DNA of 64,000 nucleotides from Dactylis glomerata (GCA_007115705.1 QXEO01000152.1:1842766-1906765), one strand, 5' to 3'. Numbered from the stretch's first letter, positions 44,439 through 56,462 are shown. The notes: a model not told the origin generated them from the sequence alone. Made by a program: numbers and translations.

Positions 44439-47400
44439 ATGGACGGTGAAAATGACCCAAGCCACCCTGAAGAATTCTTATATGGCATGATACGTGGTGA
44501 GAATGTATATGTACATCAAGAAGGTGCCGACCGAGAAGACCCTAGAGTATCCGGCCGTGAAGGTGTCGGCCGAGAAGGTGCCGGAGAAGCTGAACTTGAA
44601 GAAGATGTTTCGTCGTTTCTTAACCCTTCCGGTGACGGAATGGAGATAGAAACGTTTGACGACGAAGGGCAAACAAACACCAATGCCGAACGACAATTAC
44701 AAACAAACACCGATGGCGAGGTATATAGATTTAGCTTTTGGTGATATGAAGGGAATATGCATATATGTATTAACGACTCTTTCTTTTTTTAGCCCTCCGG
44801 ATCGAGCAAATCGTATTCTAAATGAGGTCCGAGCCAAAAGTTGAATGCGAATCAGAAGTTGACCATCGATGTAGTATCTCCAGATGGCAAACCGTTAGAG
44901 CCAAAATAGCACGTAACAAAATTTATAAATCAATGCGGAGTGATTGTTAGGGACATGATCCCGATCACGGTTCAAGAATGGAACGAGCCAAAGAAGGCAC
45001 GTCTTGGAGCTACTTTTGTGAACAAATGATCCAAGAAGGACCTTTGGAGGAAGCTCATGGCAAATTTCATTCTACCTCTGGAGTATGGATGATGATGGTC
45101 ATGAAATTCCGGGTGGACGTGAAAGGAGGAGGAAAGTCAAACAGTACGCTCTCAAGAAGATGGGTGAAGCATTCCGGAGCTTCAAGAAAATGTTATACAC
45201 GAAGTATATCGCAAAACAGAAAACTCCAGTATTCGAAGGAGCATACGAGAAGTTGAGACAACAGTGGCCTGAATTTGTGGCATTCAAGGCTTCTGAGAGA
45301 GCCAAGGAAATGTCGGAAAAAAATAAGGCAAATGCTGACAAGAAGGCACATCACCATATTTTGGGGCCAGGCGGCTACAAGAGTGCAGTGCCTAAGTGGG
45401 AAGCTATGGAGAATGAACTGAGGAATAAAGGAATCACTCTAGGTACAGAGGGATGGCCTGAAAGGGCCAAGCACTGGTGGTACGGACATGGAGGATCGTT
45501 AGACCCGACAACAGGGGAGTGTGTTCATCGGAAAAAGACCTTTACTCCCACAGCAAAACTTGTTAAGGCAATGGAGGATGCTCAAGCGGGATTGATCCGT
45601 GTTGGCCGAGCGAACAACTAGCTGACACACGCCCTCGGGAATCCTGAACACATAGGACGAACAAGAGGCAAAGGCGCCAGTGTTCCATGGAAGGAAGGGT
45701 TTTCTCAGCACAAAGATCCGTATGATTACAAAAGCCGTAAGAGAAAGAAGGATCAGGAAGCAGATCGGATCGGCAAGGTAGAACATGAATTAGCCAACAT
45801 GAAGAGTATAATACATCAACTTAGCCAGGGAGGCGGATCTCGGCTACAGGAAGATCCAGCATTGGATCTTAATAGTCAGCGGAGAAGCAGCGTGGCTTCC
45901 ACGGAGGTCCCAGCTGATGAGCATGATGCACGGATTATCAATGATGCACCGGGGTCTCGCTACCCCGTGGATGATGTTAGGGAGATGACAAATTGTGAGC
46001 TACATCAGCCAATGAAGAACATTACCTTCAAGGTGGCGAGCGGCGACGCTTTACCTTGTCTACCTGAAGCACTCCACCATGGGAACCCGATACCGACTGG
46101 CTATGCTTGTGTCTCGGTGCTTGACATAGTCTCGGGGTTCGAGGACCTAGAGCTTGATTTTGTTACACCTGAAGGGGATCAGAGACTTGGAGATGTCAAG
46201 CGCCAAATCGTTTTATGGCAAAAGAAATACATCAAGTTTCCAGGCTCAGCGCCAAGGCCACCGACTCCGAGGAATACAAGTCCACCCTCCCCCGGTGAAC
46301 GTCGTCCACCTACGCCGCCCTCGAGTCCACCTCAGGCGCCGCGTCAGCCGACGCCACCCCCGAGTCCACCTCGGGTGCCGCATCAGCCGACTCTAGCCCC
46401 GAGTCCACCTCGGACACCGTGTCAGCCGACGCCGCCCCCTAGTGCATCTCCCGCGCATCAGCCGACGCCGTCCTCCAGTGCACCTCCAGCGCGTCAGGCG
46501 AAGCCGCCCCCCAATACTACTCAGACGGGGAAAAAGCAGAGCAGGGCCGCTACGGTTAGTACTACTGATAAGGTAGTACATAAGACCACAAAGATACCAG
46601 AGCCATCGCTAAAGCCTCTTCCCAAGAGAGCTTATGACCGGACTCCTGAGGAAAATGACGCGATAGTACATGCCGAAGTGAAGGCCTTTTTGGCACCGAA
46701 AGTGCCTGAGCCCAAGCCAACATTCACCCCAAAACAGAAGAAGTGGGCTATCGGTATGCTTACTGCAGAGCCCCAATATAAGCAAAATCTGCCATCAGAC
46801 TATAAGCGCGAAATTGAAAGACAAAGTGACTTGGCCAAGGCAAAAAGAAGTGGGAAACAAATTGCGCAGCTTGGAGAACAGAAGAATCAATCGGTCCCCC
46901 CGCTCATAGTCGCCCCCCCCCCCCCGATATCGATACGTCCTTCAGAGCCGATTTGGAAGTGGACTGATTGTTATTGGACCCCAGAGTAGTAGGAGCTGCA
47001 CAACTATTGGGTATAACTATAATGCAGGCCAAAGAGACAGCGAAAGGATTGAATATGCCTCTTCTAGCTTTGTTAGGCCTTGAAGAAGCGCCAGTGGGAG
47101 AGATAGTAGAGCAATATGTTATATGGGGGGGGGGCTCTGATCAAGCCTGAGGAGGAAAGCAGTCTATCAACAAATATGCGAAATCTGCTTGGCTGGTACA
47201 AGGCGCACATAGGAAAGAAGGACTTCAAACGTTTCATCCTCTTGGACGTTAGAGAGGAGCATTACTTCAAAAGATACCTGTTACATATTCCATTGGACGA
47301 ATTGTTTCAGATATTCAATCAGCGCGAACTCGACAAGTCTACCATCAGTTGCTATTGTCTGTAAGTGATTTATATTCAAGTATCTAGCTAAGCTCGTTCA

Positions 47401-48324
47401 TTGCATGTAATATATTATCTTAATTAACTATATGATTTTTGTACGCTATTATGCAGATTTAAGATGTTCGAATGCAAACAAAAGGGAATCTATGATGTTG
47501 GGTTCATTGACCCATATATCATTAATGAAAGGATGTTACAAGATCACCCCAGAGACATGGAGAATGACCTCTTCAGATTTTTTTGCCAAGCAATGTCTTA
47601 AAAGAGAACTTCTATTTCCTTACAACTTCAAGTGAGTGTTTCTATCTTGTACACATTCTTTTTTGCTTACTCGATGTTAAGTGTAATTGATGAGTTATGC
47701 ATGCGTGTCTGCAGTTTCCACTGGATTCTGCTAAAGATTCAATTTGACACATCAACTGTTCAAATCTTGGACTCAATGGATAAGCCCGAAGTCCTGTTTA
47801 GGGACATGAAAGCAATGATGCAGAAGTAATTTCAATCATTACCCGACTATATCAACTCCTTTTATTAATTTCCTGATATCAAGTATTTAATAACTCATTT
47901 GTTCATTTTCTTTGCCCTATAGCGTTTGGACACGTTTCAGAAGGTCGGTAGTAGGTGAATTCAAAGAACAACTAACTTTTAAAAAGATAAAGGGTTTGCA
48001 GCAACCACCGGGGACCAATCTCTGTGGATTCTAGGTCTGCGAGTTCATCCGGTGGTACACCAATGAGCGGAGAGCATATTCCACGGACTTTGATGTACGT
48101 AAATAATATTCACAGTTTTCTTTTATTATAATCAATTCTGTTGAGTTTTATCCAACTTATATATATCCATATCGATCTTCTTAAAGTTGTATGTGATGCG
48201 GGAGAAGCTCCTACCAACCCAGCGCATAAAAGCAATTCAAGAGGAGTTGGCGGGATTCATGCCGAGGGAGGTCCTCCGTGAGAAAGGAGAACACTATGTG
48301 GAGGACGACAAACGCTATTTGTAA
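44439..48324 (+). pseudogene. Second CACTA gene (ORF2) with Ulp1/C48 protease-like C-terminus, broken
   Basis: ATG at 44439 (MDGENDPSHPEEF), probable donor GCGAG|GTATATAG at 44717. Further frames carry RDMIPITVQEWNEPKKARLGATFV (44950-45020), 45085-45621 (transposase-like, EGWPERAKHWWYGHGG), and 45799-46989 (CELHQPMKNITFKV...PTGYACVSVLDIV, a Pro-rich linker at 46250-46510). The C-terminus has the Ulp1 pattern: FHWILLKIQFD (His, about 47716), ILDSMDK (Asp), QPPGTNLCGF (Gln, Cys, near 48000-48032). A TAG follows the Cys motif at 48033-48035; poly-C (46915-46924) and poly-G (47128-47136) runs coincide with frame changes. Introns split the protease part. CACTA ORF2 proteins help transposition; their Ulp1-like domain may remove SUMO. 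Dead here. Confidence 0.85.
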
Positions 48325-48589
48325 TTTAGTGATCTCCATGTAATTAACTTAGCTTGTTTGAAACTTGTTTGAAAAATAGATGTACATAGACTTTTTTGAA
48401 ATTGTTGTATATACAGTTGCAAGACATAGTATAATATTATATATGCATGCACCAACGTGTAATATGTGTATGTACTAGTCGTAGAATATGGGTACGGAAA
48501 CTCGCTTGAAATTAAAGTGAACCCTAATTAACCATAAACCCTAAACCTATAATCTGAAATAGAAAAAACAAAAAACAAAACTCTTTAGT

Positions 48590-48792
48590 CCCGGTTCCTG
48601 TTACTAACCGGGACTAAAGATCCCCGGAGCAGGCGCTCCCAGCCGTGCCCACGTGGATGGCCATTAGTCCCGGTTCATTTGCAACCGGAACTAAAGAGTG
48701 GGGGCCTTTAATCCCGCTTTGCTAGTCCCGGTTGGGCAACCGGGACTAATGGCAGTTACAGACCGGGATTAATGGCCCTTTTTCCACCAGTG
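48590..48792 (+). repeat. Right subterminal repeats and TIR of the CACTA element
   Basis: TTTAGTCCCGGTTCCTGTTACTAACCGGGACTAAAG is a paired unit (48584-48619), with further TAGTCCCGGTT / AACCGGGACTAATGG units to 48754. Ends CTTTTTCCACCAGTG. Confidence 0.93.
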
Positions 48793-48795
48793 TTG

Positions 48796-49370
48796 TAATC
48801 TAAATAAAAAGGCAGAAAAAGAGAATAAGATCTCAGTAATCAAACATATCTTTTTAAATGCATCATATTACACTTGTATTTGTTACAATGCATTGCATAA
48901 GAGATTAGCACATAGGTAATTAATTCATCCTAGGATGGTACGCTACTCAAGGTTCCAGAAGCCATGTATATGCCCCGATGTGGGAGAAGTATCTAAATTG
49001 AGCAGTCTAGAAATTTAAGCATAATTAAGAGCTCAAGAAATGTAGTAAAATAAATAAACGATCCACATTAGACAAATATACAATCCACTATCAATATTAT
49101 ATGTTTTGGTTGAAATCTCAAAAGATTGTTTGGTGTGTCTATGATCTCAGCTGCATATATACTAATGAAAAGACATACAATATGGATTGAAACTTAAAAC
49201 TAAGTATGCATATGTATTTGTACAAAATATAAAGACCCCCTGGATCAATTAAAATGCTAAACTATGATGTTTTTATTTATTTATAATTTCCTTTTAAACA
49301 TAGCAATGTAATTTCACACAAAAAGTCCATTTCATCATTTTAATATTCATATTGTGTTCAAAATTTGAAG
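48796..49370 (+). other. AT-rich presumed intron sequence downstream of the CACTA
   Basis: Low-copy AT-rich sequence. Together with 31148-31405 it would form the native intron (about 0.8 kb) once the CACTA is removed. No gene. Confidence 0.45.
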
Positions 49371-49730
49371 CTCCGGGAGGAGGGGTCCAAAGTGGTGGAA
49401 GAGCATGACATCCCCTTTTTTGTTGTAAGCCAATGCAAAAACCATCATCAAGATAAAGAGAAGGAACACAAACTAGTAGAGGATCATGTCAATTCATCCA
49501 CTCATATAACTCAAGACATTAATGATATTGAAGAAAAGAAGGGAGTTGAATCAGGAATAGTGGAGGAACATGACATTGCTTCTACTAATGCAAGAAATAC
49601 CATAGAAGATCGTCCAGAATTAATCAAAAGGAGGAAACTGGAGTTAATATCTTTTCTTACAAAAGTAGAGAAGATTGGGACGTCTAGTGAAATTATTTGT
49701 TTTGACCACCCAGATCCAGAGTCGGACTAG
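49371..49730 (+). CDS. Last exon of the split acidic-protein gene
   Basis: Follows TTTGAAG with an acceptor AG at 49369-49370, phase 0, matching the donor at 31148. It encodes LREEGSKVVEEHDIPFF...EEHDIASTNARNT...DRPELIKRRKLELISFLTKVEK...FDHPDPESD and ends TAG. Two copies of the (G)(E)SK(V)xEEHxxAS motif of the first exon support a single gene. A basic KRRKLE patch could be a nuclear signal. The polypyrimidine tract is weak, so the acceptor is uncertain. 49731-49980 looks like a 3' untranslated region with AATAATG-type signals. Unrecognised family. Confidence 0.5.
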   Translation, partial: LREEGSKVVEEHDIPFFVVSQCKNHHQDKEKEHKLVEDHVNSSTHITQDINDIEEKKGVESGIVEEHDIASTNARNTIEDRPELIKRRKLELISFLTKVEKIGTSSEIICFDHPDPESD

Positions 49731-50198
49731 ATATTTCATTGTCCTTACAATCTTGGTATTTTTCTAAAACCTATATAAATTTTCCGCTATGTTTTACGCT
49801 GTACTTTTGTAGTGTTTATGTTTAATTTAGGAATTTCAATTCAGAAAATAATGTATTGCACAAACGCATGTAGTATGTCTGTTTGGTGTTAGTTTTCCTC
49901 AGGATTATTCTTGACATCGGGATAACATAATTTTGATAAATTATTTATGAACACCTATCCAAACTTTTTGTTGCCTCTATTGTCACATCTATATCTATAC
50001 CTAATAATAAAAGCAAAAGAGTTTCTCTCAGTTTTTGGGGATTCTACCTTTTGAACTATTTACCATAATGCCACCTATAAGTGAAAAAACCGTCCCAAGA
50101 GTTATGTTCTTCCGTCGTTCGTATGTTGGTTTCACCCGTGGTCTCGCCCCAATGCAGCCCGGCCCAATAAATTTCTGCATCGCGTTATACCTCCTCAG

Positions 50199-51512
50199 AC
50201 TAGTAAATGTGCACGTGCACGCACGATGTAATCTTATGAATTTATTTGTCATTCTTTGCTGGGTCAGAATTTTTGAATTTCTTACTTCGGCGATCATGAG
50301 AAATTAATGTAAGCATTGCAAAAAAACATATTTTTACCTTGTGTAATTAATGTAAACATAGAGAGAAAATATGGACACCGAGAGAGAGAAACTAAAAATG
50401 AGAAGGGATATCTTTACATTCAGGGAGTTGTGTATATACCTTGTGTAATTGCGTTCCCACGTTCTCGGTAATGCTAGTTTGTTCCCATACCTCCATCCTT
50501 GGCCACTCGTTAAAAGTTTTTCTGAACTAATGGAGAAAGTTGCAACCTTGTTCTGGTGGTGAGCCATTCGCTGCTTCTATAAGTACTCAGTTTTTTTACC
50601 TTCCTCGGTGACTTGGTGCTTCATTAGTCGTGGCATTTGCAGCTCCATTGTTTGATATCTTCACTAAGTCTTTAAATGGGGAACACCCCATAGATGTTTG
50701 CGGAGAATTTTCCATTTTCGAGTCAGCCAAAAATCTGGCACACTTTAATATGTAGATTATAAAATAGAAGCATGATAATTACATGAATCCAAATAGGTAT
50801 TGGAAAAGACTTTATGTAATGATCAAGTATCACGGAAGATTGCAACCCTGCAAATGTTGCAGGGTTGCAATCTTCCGTGATACTTGATCATTACATAAAG
50901 TCTTTTCCAATACCTATTTGGATTCATGTAATTATCATGCTTCTATTTTATAATCTACATATTAAAGTGTGCCAGATTTTTGGCTGACTCGAAAATGGAA
51001 AATTCTCCGCAAACATCTATGGGGTGTTCCCCATTTAAAGACTTAGTGAAGATATCAAACAATGGAGCTGCAAATGCCACGACTAATGAAGCACCAAGTC
51101 ACCGAGGAAGGTAAAAAAAACTGAGTACTTATAGAAGCAGCGAATGGCTCACCACCAGAACAAGGTTGCAACTTTCTCCATTAGTTCAGAAAAACTTTTA
51201 ACGAGTGGCCAAGGATGGAGGTATGGGAACAAACTAGCATTACCGAGAACGTGGGAACGCAATTACACAAGGTATATACACAACTCCCTGAATGTAAAGA
51301 TATCCCTTCTCATTTTTAGTTTCTCTCTCTCGGTGTCCATATTTTCTCTCTATGTTTACATTAATTACACAAGGTAAAAATATGTTTTTTTGCAATGCTT
51401 ACATTAATTTCTCATGATCGCCGAAGTAAGAAATTCAAAAATTCTGACCCAGCAAAGAATGACAAATAAATTCATAAGATTACATCGTGCGTGCACGTGC
51501 ACATTTACTAGT
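50199..51512. repeat. Near-perfect 1.3 kb palindrome (two 655-bp arms, 3-bp spacer)
   Basis: The left arm 50199-50853 is the reverse complement of 50857-51512, around the centre CCTGCAA ATG TTGCAGG. By eye the arms differ only by one base in a homopolymer (seven T at 50591-50597 against eight A at 51113-51120). Each arm holds the same 77-codon frame (50567-50334 minus and 51144-51377 plus) with a consensus-like donor CACAAG|GTATAT, perhaps a captured exon. Such a unit would transcribe into a long hairpin RNA. Confidence 0.95.
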
Positions 51513-52660
51513 TACCATTAAATTTCCAGCAAACAAAAGAAAACTATTTTTTTTTAGATTGAAAACTATTTAATAAATAATGAAAATGTGATGCAATACA
51601 GCTTGTGATTACGACCTACCACCACTAATCCTGAAAACACTATTGCAAAAACACGAAAATTGGCAAAAAGTGTATTGGTGATTATTTAAATTTCAGTTGG
51701 CTGATGAACTTACACAAAAATCAATCCCTTGATTTTATCTGAACGTTGTCTCGCTGCTTGCAGGAAAAAAGAAACAGTTATCCAACAATCGAACAAAAGT
51801 AAATGTTGGATTGTCCAACTTGAAAGAAAAAATTGCATGCGCCTCTACTCTTAGCACTTCTGGAAGGAGCATATGACTATTGCCACCTAGCCTTCTTAAG
51901 GATTTTTTGTTTTTTCAAAAATATGCACAGACATAAGGAATGATACCGTGAGATCCCATAAGTGGAGAGTTTACGTGTAGCTTTACATCAAATCAATAAA
52001 GGTTGTATCAAATTCAAAATCTGTAATCAGCCAACTTGAATATCTAAACTAAAAAACGCCAAAGAATCTTTGCTCAAATATTCAATAGCTATCTTTCTTT
52101 TAAACCTTCCATACCGCATCAATCATACAGAAGGTTAATAATTTAGAAGAACACACTGTAGTGACACAGATTAAATGTTGTTTACTGCTAATCTCACATT
52201 CAAAACTATCATAACTTAACAAACAGAACAGATCAGCGTTTTCAAATAAAAGAAGTACAGAATGCATTTTGGTTCAAATCTGCATTACTGAGCGCAAGTT
52301 GTACTACTGTACATACAGAGCTCGTGTAAACAGAAGTAGTAGTTTATATTTGGTTCATGCATACCTTTGAATGTGAGTAGTTGAGATTTGGTAAATACAC
52401 AACTCGTGTAAATATAAGTAATATTCAGAAGAAGTAGTTCAGATTTGTAAACATAAGTAGTTGCCCTATCTGAAGGAATGCAGATGAACTAATCTGAAAC
52501 CCAGCTTCCTTAGTTTCTCATACAACAAGTACAGAAACATAGACAGACAAAATACAAACCAAGCTGAACCAATCTGAACCAATACATGCTACAACACTAC
52601 ACTATTCGGATATAAACACATCAATGCACTATTTGGCACCATGAACAGCACAATGCAACA
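51513..52660. other. AT-rich interior of the Helitron
   Basis: No frame with recognised features. Repeated short words GTTCAGATTTG / GTAAACATAAGTAGT (52380-52460) are the only structure noticed. Confidence 0.45.
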
Positions 52661-52837
52661 GGGGAAAGATTGATGAAAACAGAAAGTTTACCTTTAGCGT
52701 CAGCTAGCAGCTTCATGAGCTGGTGTTCGTGCCGTCAGGTGTCGGCGGCGTCGGCGTCGTCGAGCACGGGGGATGCTGCAGGCGGAGGCGGCGCGTCGAG
52801 CGTGTGCACGTGTGAGATAAGTGTGCCAGACCGCAGC

Positions 52838-53036
52838 GGAGGACGGCGTCGAGCGTCGGGACGGCGGCCTCGAGCGCGGGGACGGCGGCCTCAGCGCGGG
52901 ACGGCGGCGTCAAGGGCGGGGACGGCGGCCTCGAGCGGGATGGCGGCGTCTAGGGCGGGGACGACTGCCTCGAGCAGGACGGCGGCCGCACGGCAGCGTC
53001 TAGCACGGGGGCGGCGGCCTCGTGCGCGGAACGACG
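52838..53036. repeat. GC minisatellite in the Helitron
   Basis: About eight to ten imperfect units built on GGACGGCGGCCTCGAGCGCG with variants (GGCGTCTAGGGCGGG). All long frames across it, on both strands, come from the repeat. Confidence 0.85.
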
Positions 53037-53629
53037 GTTTTCTTTTGTTCGTGGGCAGGCGTTGAGGACGTGGGTGGTTACGAGTTAAGTCTGATGGTTC
53101 GTCATACAACATTTAGCTATCTCAGTCGTTGGATCTTTGGGGATGGACGGATCAGATCCTCTAGATCTGACACTCTGTGTCTTTTTATATTAGTTTAGAT
53201 TAGATTAGATTAGATGCTCGTCCGTTGTTCTTGCTCCGCCGTCATCGAGGAAACGACTCCGGATGGATCAGGTTAGGTTTTCCTCCCACCCATATATAGC
53301 CACGAACAAACGACCGCCACCTCTCAAAATCAATCAATCGAATCCCATCGAAGCAAGACGTGGGGATGGTTCTCTAATGGTCGTCTCTATGTCTTCAAAA
53401 CCGATCCCTCATTCTTCGATCTAACCCCGGGAGTACATCAAAATCCCCCAATTTCGTCTCTTGCCATCGCATGAGGCTAGAGAGCAATATGCGCCTCCGA
53501 TGGATCTCCACTGCGTGCCCGCGCCCGATTGGTCCTCTCGGTTCAGACGTTCGGTCACATACGCGTGACGCCGATAGGTTCCTCCATCGCCCTCCTGGTG
53601 CTCGCCTTATGCGCTCCCGCACCACGGGT

Positions 53630-54133
53630 TCCTGGAGCTTACCGCCCGGGACGTCCGTAGGGTTTCACTATACAGCTCAGTCAAGTGGTGATCCGAGAGC
53701 GACGGCCGCGTCTCCGCTGCCTGGAGCTCGCCGACTGGGACGTCCATGACGTTTTGCTATACTGCTCGGTCAAGTGGTGACCTGAGACTCGCGGGGATCC
53801 GCTCGGCTACCCAAGCTTGGAGGTGCTCGCCCTTCGCAAGTGACAGGCCGTTCGCCGGAGCACGCCAAGCTTTATACCAGTACATAAAGCCGTGGGTGCA
53901 GACAGAGGTGCGTATCGACATGTACCTGCTGCAGACCGGGCGACGAGGACGAGATGGTAGCGCTGCTCTGCGCCTTGGACGACCGGAGCGAGTGGACGTG
54001 GATGGTGGTTGTGTCCAAGATATCCACGACATCAGGGATAGGGAGAGCTAGAGGAGCAGTGCTCCGCTTCTTCGGCAAAAGCTGGGTGTTTCTACCAGTC
54101 GTCTCCTTGAGTTTCAGAGGACACAAGTTCTAA
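53630..54133 (+). pseudogene. Gene fragments inside the Helitron, family not recognised
   Basis: Two related units encode LELTARDVRRVSLYSSVKW (53632-53688) and LELADWDVHDVLLYCSVKW (53722-53778), each followed by TGA. Further on, a frame from 53942 to a TAA at 54131-54133 reads DEDEMVALLCALDD, WTWMVVVSKI, VLRFFGKSWVFLPVVSLSFRGHKF, a coding-like stretch in a different phase from the preceding codons (IDMYLLQTG), so one frameshift separates them. Helitrons often capture exons; this may be the tail of a host gene. I cannot name the source. Confidence 0.5.
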
Positions 54134-54416
54134 TATTGCTGCCACATGGTCACTCCAAATAACGTCGTCTCGAGAAAACATGTTAGCAGCACAGGTCAAC
54201 CTATCTACAGCAAAAACAAACGCAACGCAGGTTTGATTCACAGATGCATTCCAGTATCTCAATCTCTCTCTCTGTATTTTGCACTGAAAAGTTGTGCCCA
54301 GGACATATCAAGAAGAGCAGCTTGAAGTCGTTGTCGTCCCAAGGCACCGCTCATGTGGTACGTGCCCATGAGACTAACGACAACACGAAGAGCTGAGAGA
54401 GGCGTCTACCGCCATT

Positions 54417-54570
54417 CAGTGGCGGATCTAGCACAATATATCAGGGTAGTATAATAGTGTATTTTTCATTTAATTATATCTATTTTTAATTTTTCCTATG
54501 ATATATAGGCTCTGTACAAATTTTAGGGTGGTCCAGGCACCACCTTGGCCACCCTTTGGATCCGCCACTG
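54417..54570. mobile_element. hAT-type MITE, 154 bp
   Basis: Termini CAGTGGCGGATC / GATCCGCCACTG, flanked by 8-mers CCGCCATT (54409-54416) and CCGCCATC (54571-54578), one mismatch. Same terminus class as the MITE at 15933-16117. Confidence 0.88.
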
Positions 54571-54578
54571 CCGCCATC

Positions 54579-55016
54579 CGTTCGCTGGCAGGGCTGCTGG
54601 CCTAAGAGTAAATTAGATTAATTTCAAGTGCATTATTTTTACGTATAATACATACAAGTATATTAAAAGAGCATCAAAATAAAATAGTAATCCTTCTGAT
54701 TTATAATACTTTGTTGCTTAATCGCATTTACCTAGACATAATAAAATTAGACATGTTTATTATTATGGGTCGAAGGGAGATATTAGATATAACAAAATTT
54801 AAATATAAGTATAAAGATATAAATTAATAGTAAATCAAATAAAAATGTAATAAAAATAAAGATTAAAAGACTAATTATAGATCAAACTAAACTCGATCTC
54901 TGCTCAGGCATATAATAGAGAAAGGGAAACTTAAGTTATGATTGATAATATCCGTAGCAACGCCGTTATATAAAAACTAGAATTTATCCGTAGCAACGCA
55001 CGGGCATTTTTGCTAG
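54579..55016. other. AT-rich 3' part of the Helitron
   Basis: No gene; leads into the double 3' end described for the Helitron. Confidence 0.5.
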
Positions 55017-56462
55017 TTTATGGTAATATCCATTTCACTAAATTGAATTTGGAGCGATGTACTACAACCAATCCAAATAGTCACACATAAAATTAGTTAT
55101 AAATTATATCAAAAGGTATACTCACCATAAATCTAGTAGCATCAAGCTGATGTTTTTTATGCTAGAGATTCTATGTTGGTATATCAAACTAAAAAATGAT
55201 TAACCATACAGATTTATAAATGACCAACATTTGTTAATGGCCATATCATAGCAAGGGTACACAAAATTTATTACAGTAGATGTTTGTGGTTTTCATTTTT
55301 TTTGTGATATCTAGTCAAAGTTTATTTTTCAGCCTAGTATGCTCCAATGTAAGCATAGTTATAATTTTTGTTGTAGTAGGAACTACAAGTCAATAGGTAT
55401 CAGGAGAGTTTTCTTGTATGCGAACCTTCCAAATTGTGTAATGTCGGTGACTAGATTGATAATAATCTTATTTATGTATACCTTATAAGAGGAATTCTGG
55501 AAACTTCACTATCTCAGACATTTATATAAAGTATACAAGCTTTCTGTTTGTCCATCTAGTCAACAAAAACATGAAGATGCATGGAGCAGTAGTACTGAAC
55601 TTCCATGTGATTCCATTTAGTAATTATTTGAAATTTGTACTGATCATCAATAAAATACAAAATGAATATCGATCCACCATGTCCATCTAAGGTATACGTA
55701 AATAAGATTGAAACATTACACAATATGTGTGCTAAAAATGATTTCCTCTGTTGCATAATTTCATTCTAACTAACTGGCAATGAATTTGCTACATATATTA
55801 CCTTCTAGCAATGTTGTTATTAAAATTTGTATGACTTTTCTTGATAATGCTTCAAATGTTGGTTGTGTTGTTACAAATTGTATGATTTATAGCTTAAGTT
55901 TATTCTCTTGGAGCAGTTGCTTTACTATATGAATATTTATGTGGAGTTGGGTAGTCCCTAAGAGTGTCAACATTTCAAAGCTTAAAATTGGCTTTATTTT
56001 AACCTAGAGTGTTAAGGACCACCAATAATTGGGGAGTTGTCTCATATAATTTATCCTCCCTTTTTAGGTCATCATGATGATTGTTGACCAAGTCGATGCA
56101 ATGGGCCAAGGTCATTGTCAATTCAAAGAAGGCATCTTATTTCAGAACTTCATTTCAAGAAATATACCAAACATTGAAACATTTTCCTTTTTTTGGGAGT
56201 CTAAAAAAACTCATCATTTATCTCCATGACATACTTGTTTTCTAGAGCACAAGCTCCCTTGTTATGTCAATGGATCATTCATTAAACATCTTAAGCTTTG
56301 CCATATCACTATCACTTATTTGATTATTTTATTTATTTGCAAATTTATCAGCTATCTTAATTGAATATTATGTGATGTTATATTAGACTAATTTATTTTT
56401 TAGAAGTTCAACACAAATTTTATTACTCCAAACAACTTTTACGGTACTGAAATTTTTCAGTA
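55017..56462. other. AT-rich low-copy sequence, nothing recognised
   Basis: About 1.4 kb continuous with 49731-49987 across the Helitron. Short frames only. No terminal repeats, RNA genes or tandem repeats seen. Confidence 0.5.

Larger units (their letters stand above)
31409..48792 (+). mobile_element. CACTA (En/Spm) transposon, 17.4 kb with a nested Gypsy element
   Basis: Left terminus CACTAGTGGAAAAAG at 31409; right terminus CTTTTTCCACCAGTG ending at 48792. A perfect 3-bp duplication TTG lies at 31406-31408 and 48793-48795, the hallmark of CACTA elements. Subterminal TAGTCCCGGT / ACCGGGACTAAAG units lie at 31440-31553, 38626-38770 and 48590-48770. It carries a TNP2-type transposase gene (39457-42745) and a second gene with a Ulp1-like C-terminus (44439-48324), both with frame breaks. 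Without the nested 7.1 kb retrotransposon it is about 10.3 kb, normal for Triticeae autonomous CACTAs. It lies in the presumed intron of the acidic-protein gene. Confidence 0.96.
49988..55016 (+). mobile_element. Probable non-autonomous Helitron
   Basis: Begins TCTATATCTATACCTAATAATAAA after an A and ends CCGTAGCAACGCACGGGCATTTTTGCTAG before a T, the 5'-TC...CTAG-3' ends and A/T target of Helitrons; CCGT..ACGG near the end can form the terminal stem. A second, similar 3' end (CCGTAGCAACGCCG...AAAAACTAG) lies just upstream (54952-54980), a common feature of Helitrons that ran past an older end. No RepHel gene. Contents: a 1.3 kb palindrome, AT-rich sequence, a GC minisatellite, gene fragments and a hAT MITE. 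Confidence 0.62.

Noticed and set aside
52670..53112. Frames rich in Ala, Arg and Gly in the Helitron
   Set aside because: Produced by the 20-bp minisatellite.
53186..53214. TTAGATTAGATTAGATTAGAT resembling telomere repeat
   Set aside because: The plant telomere unit is TTTAGGG; this is a short simple repeat.
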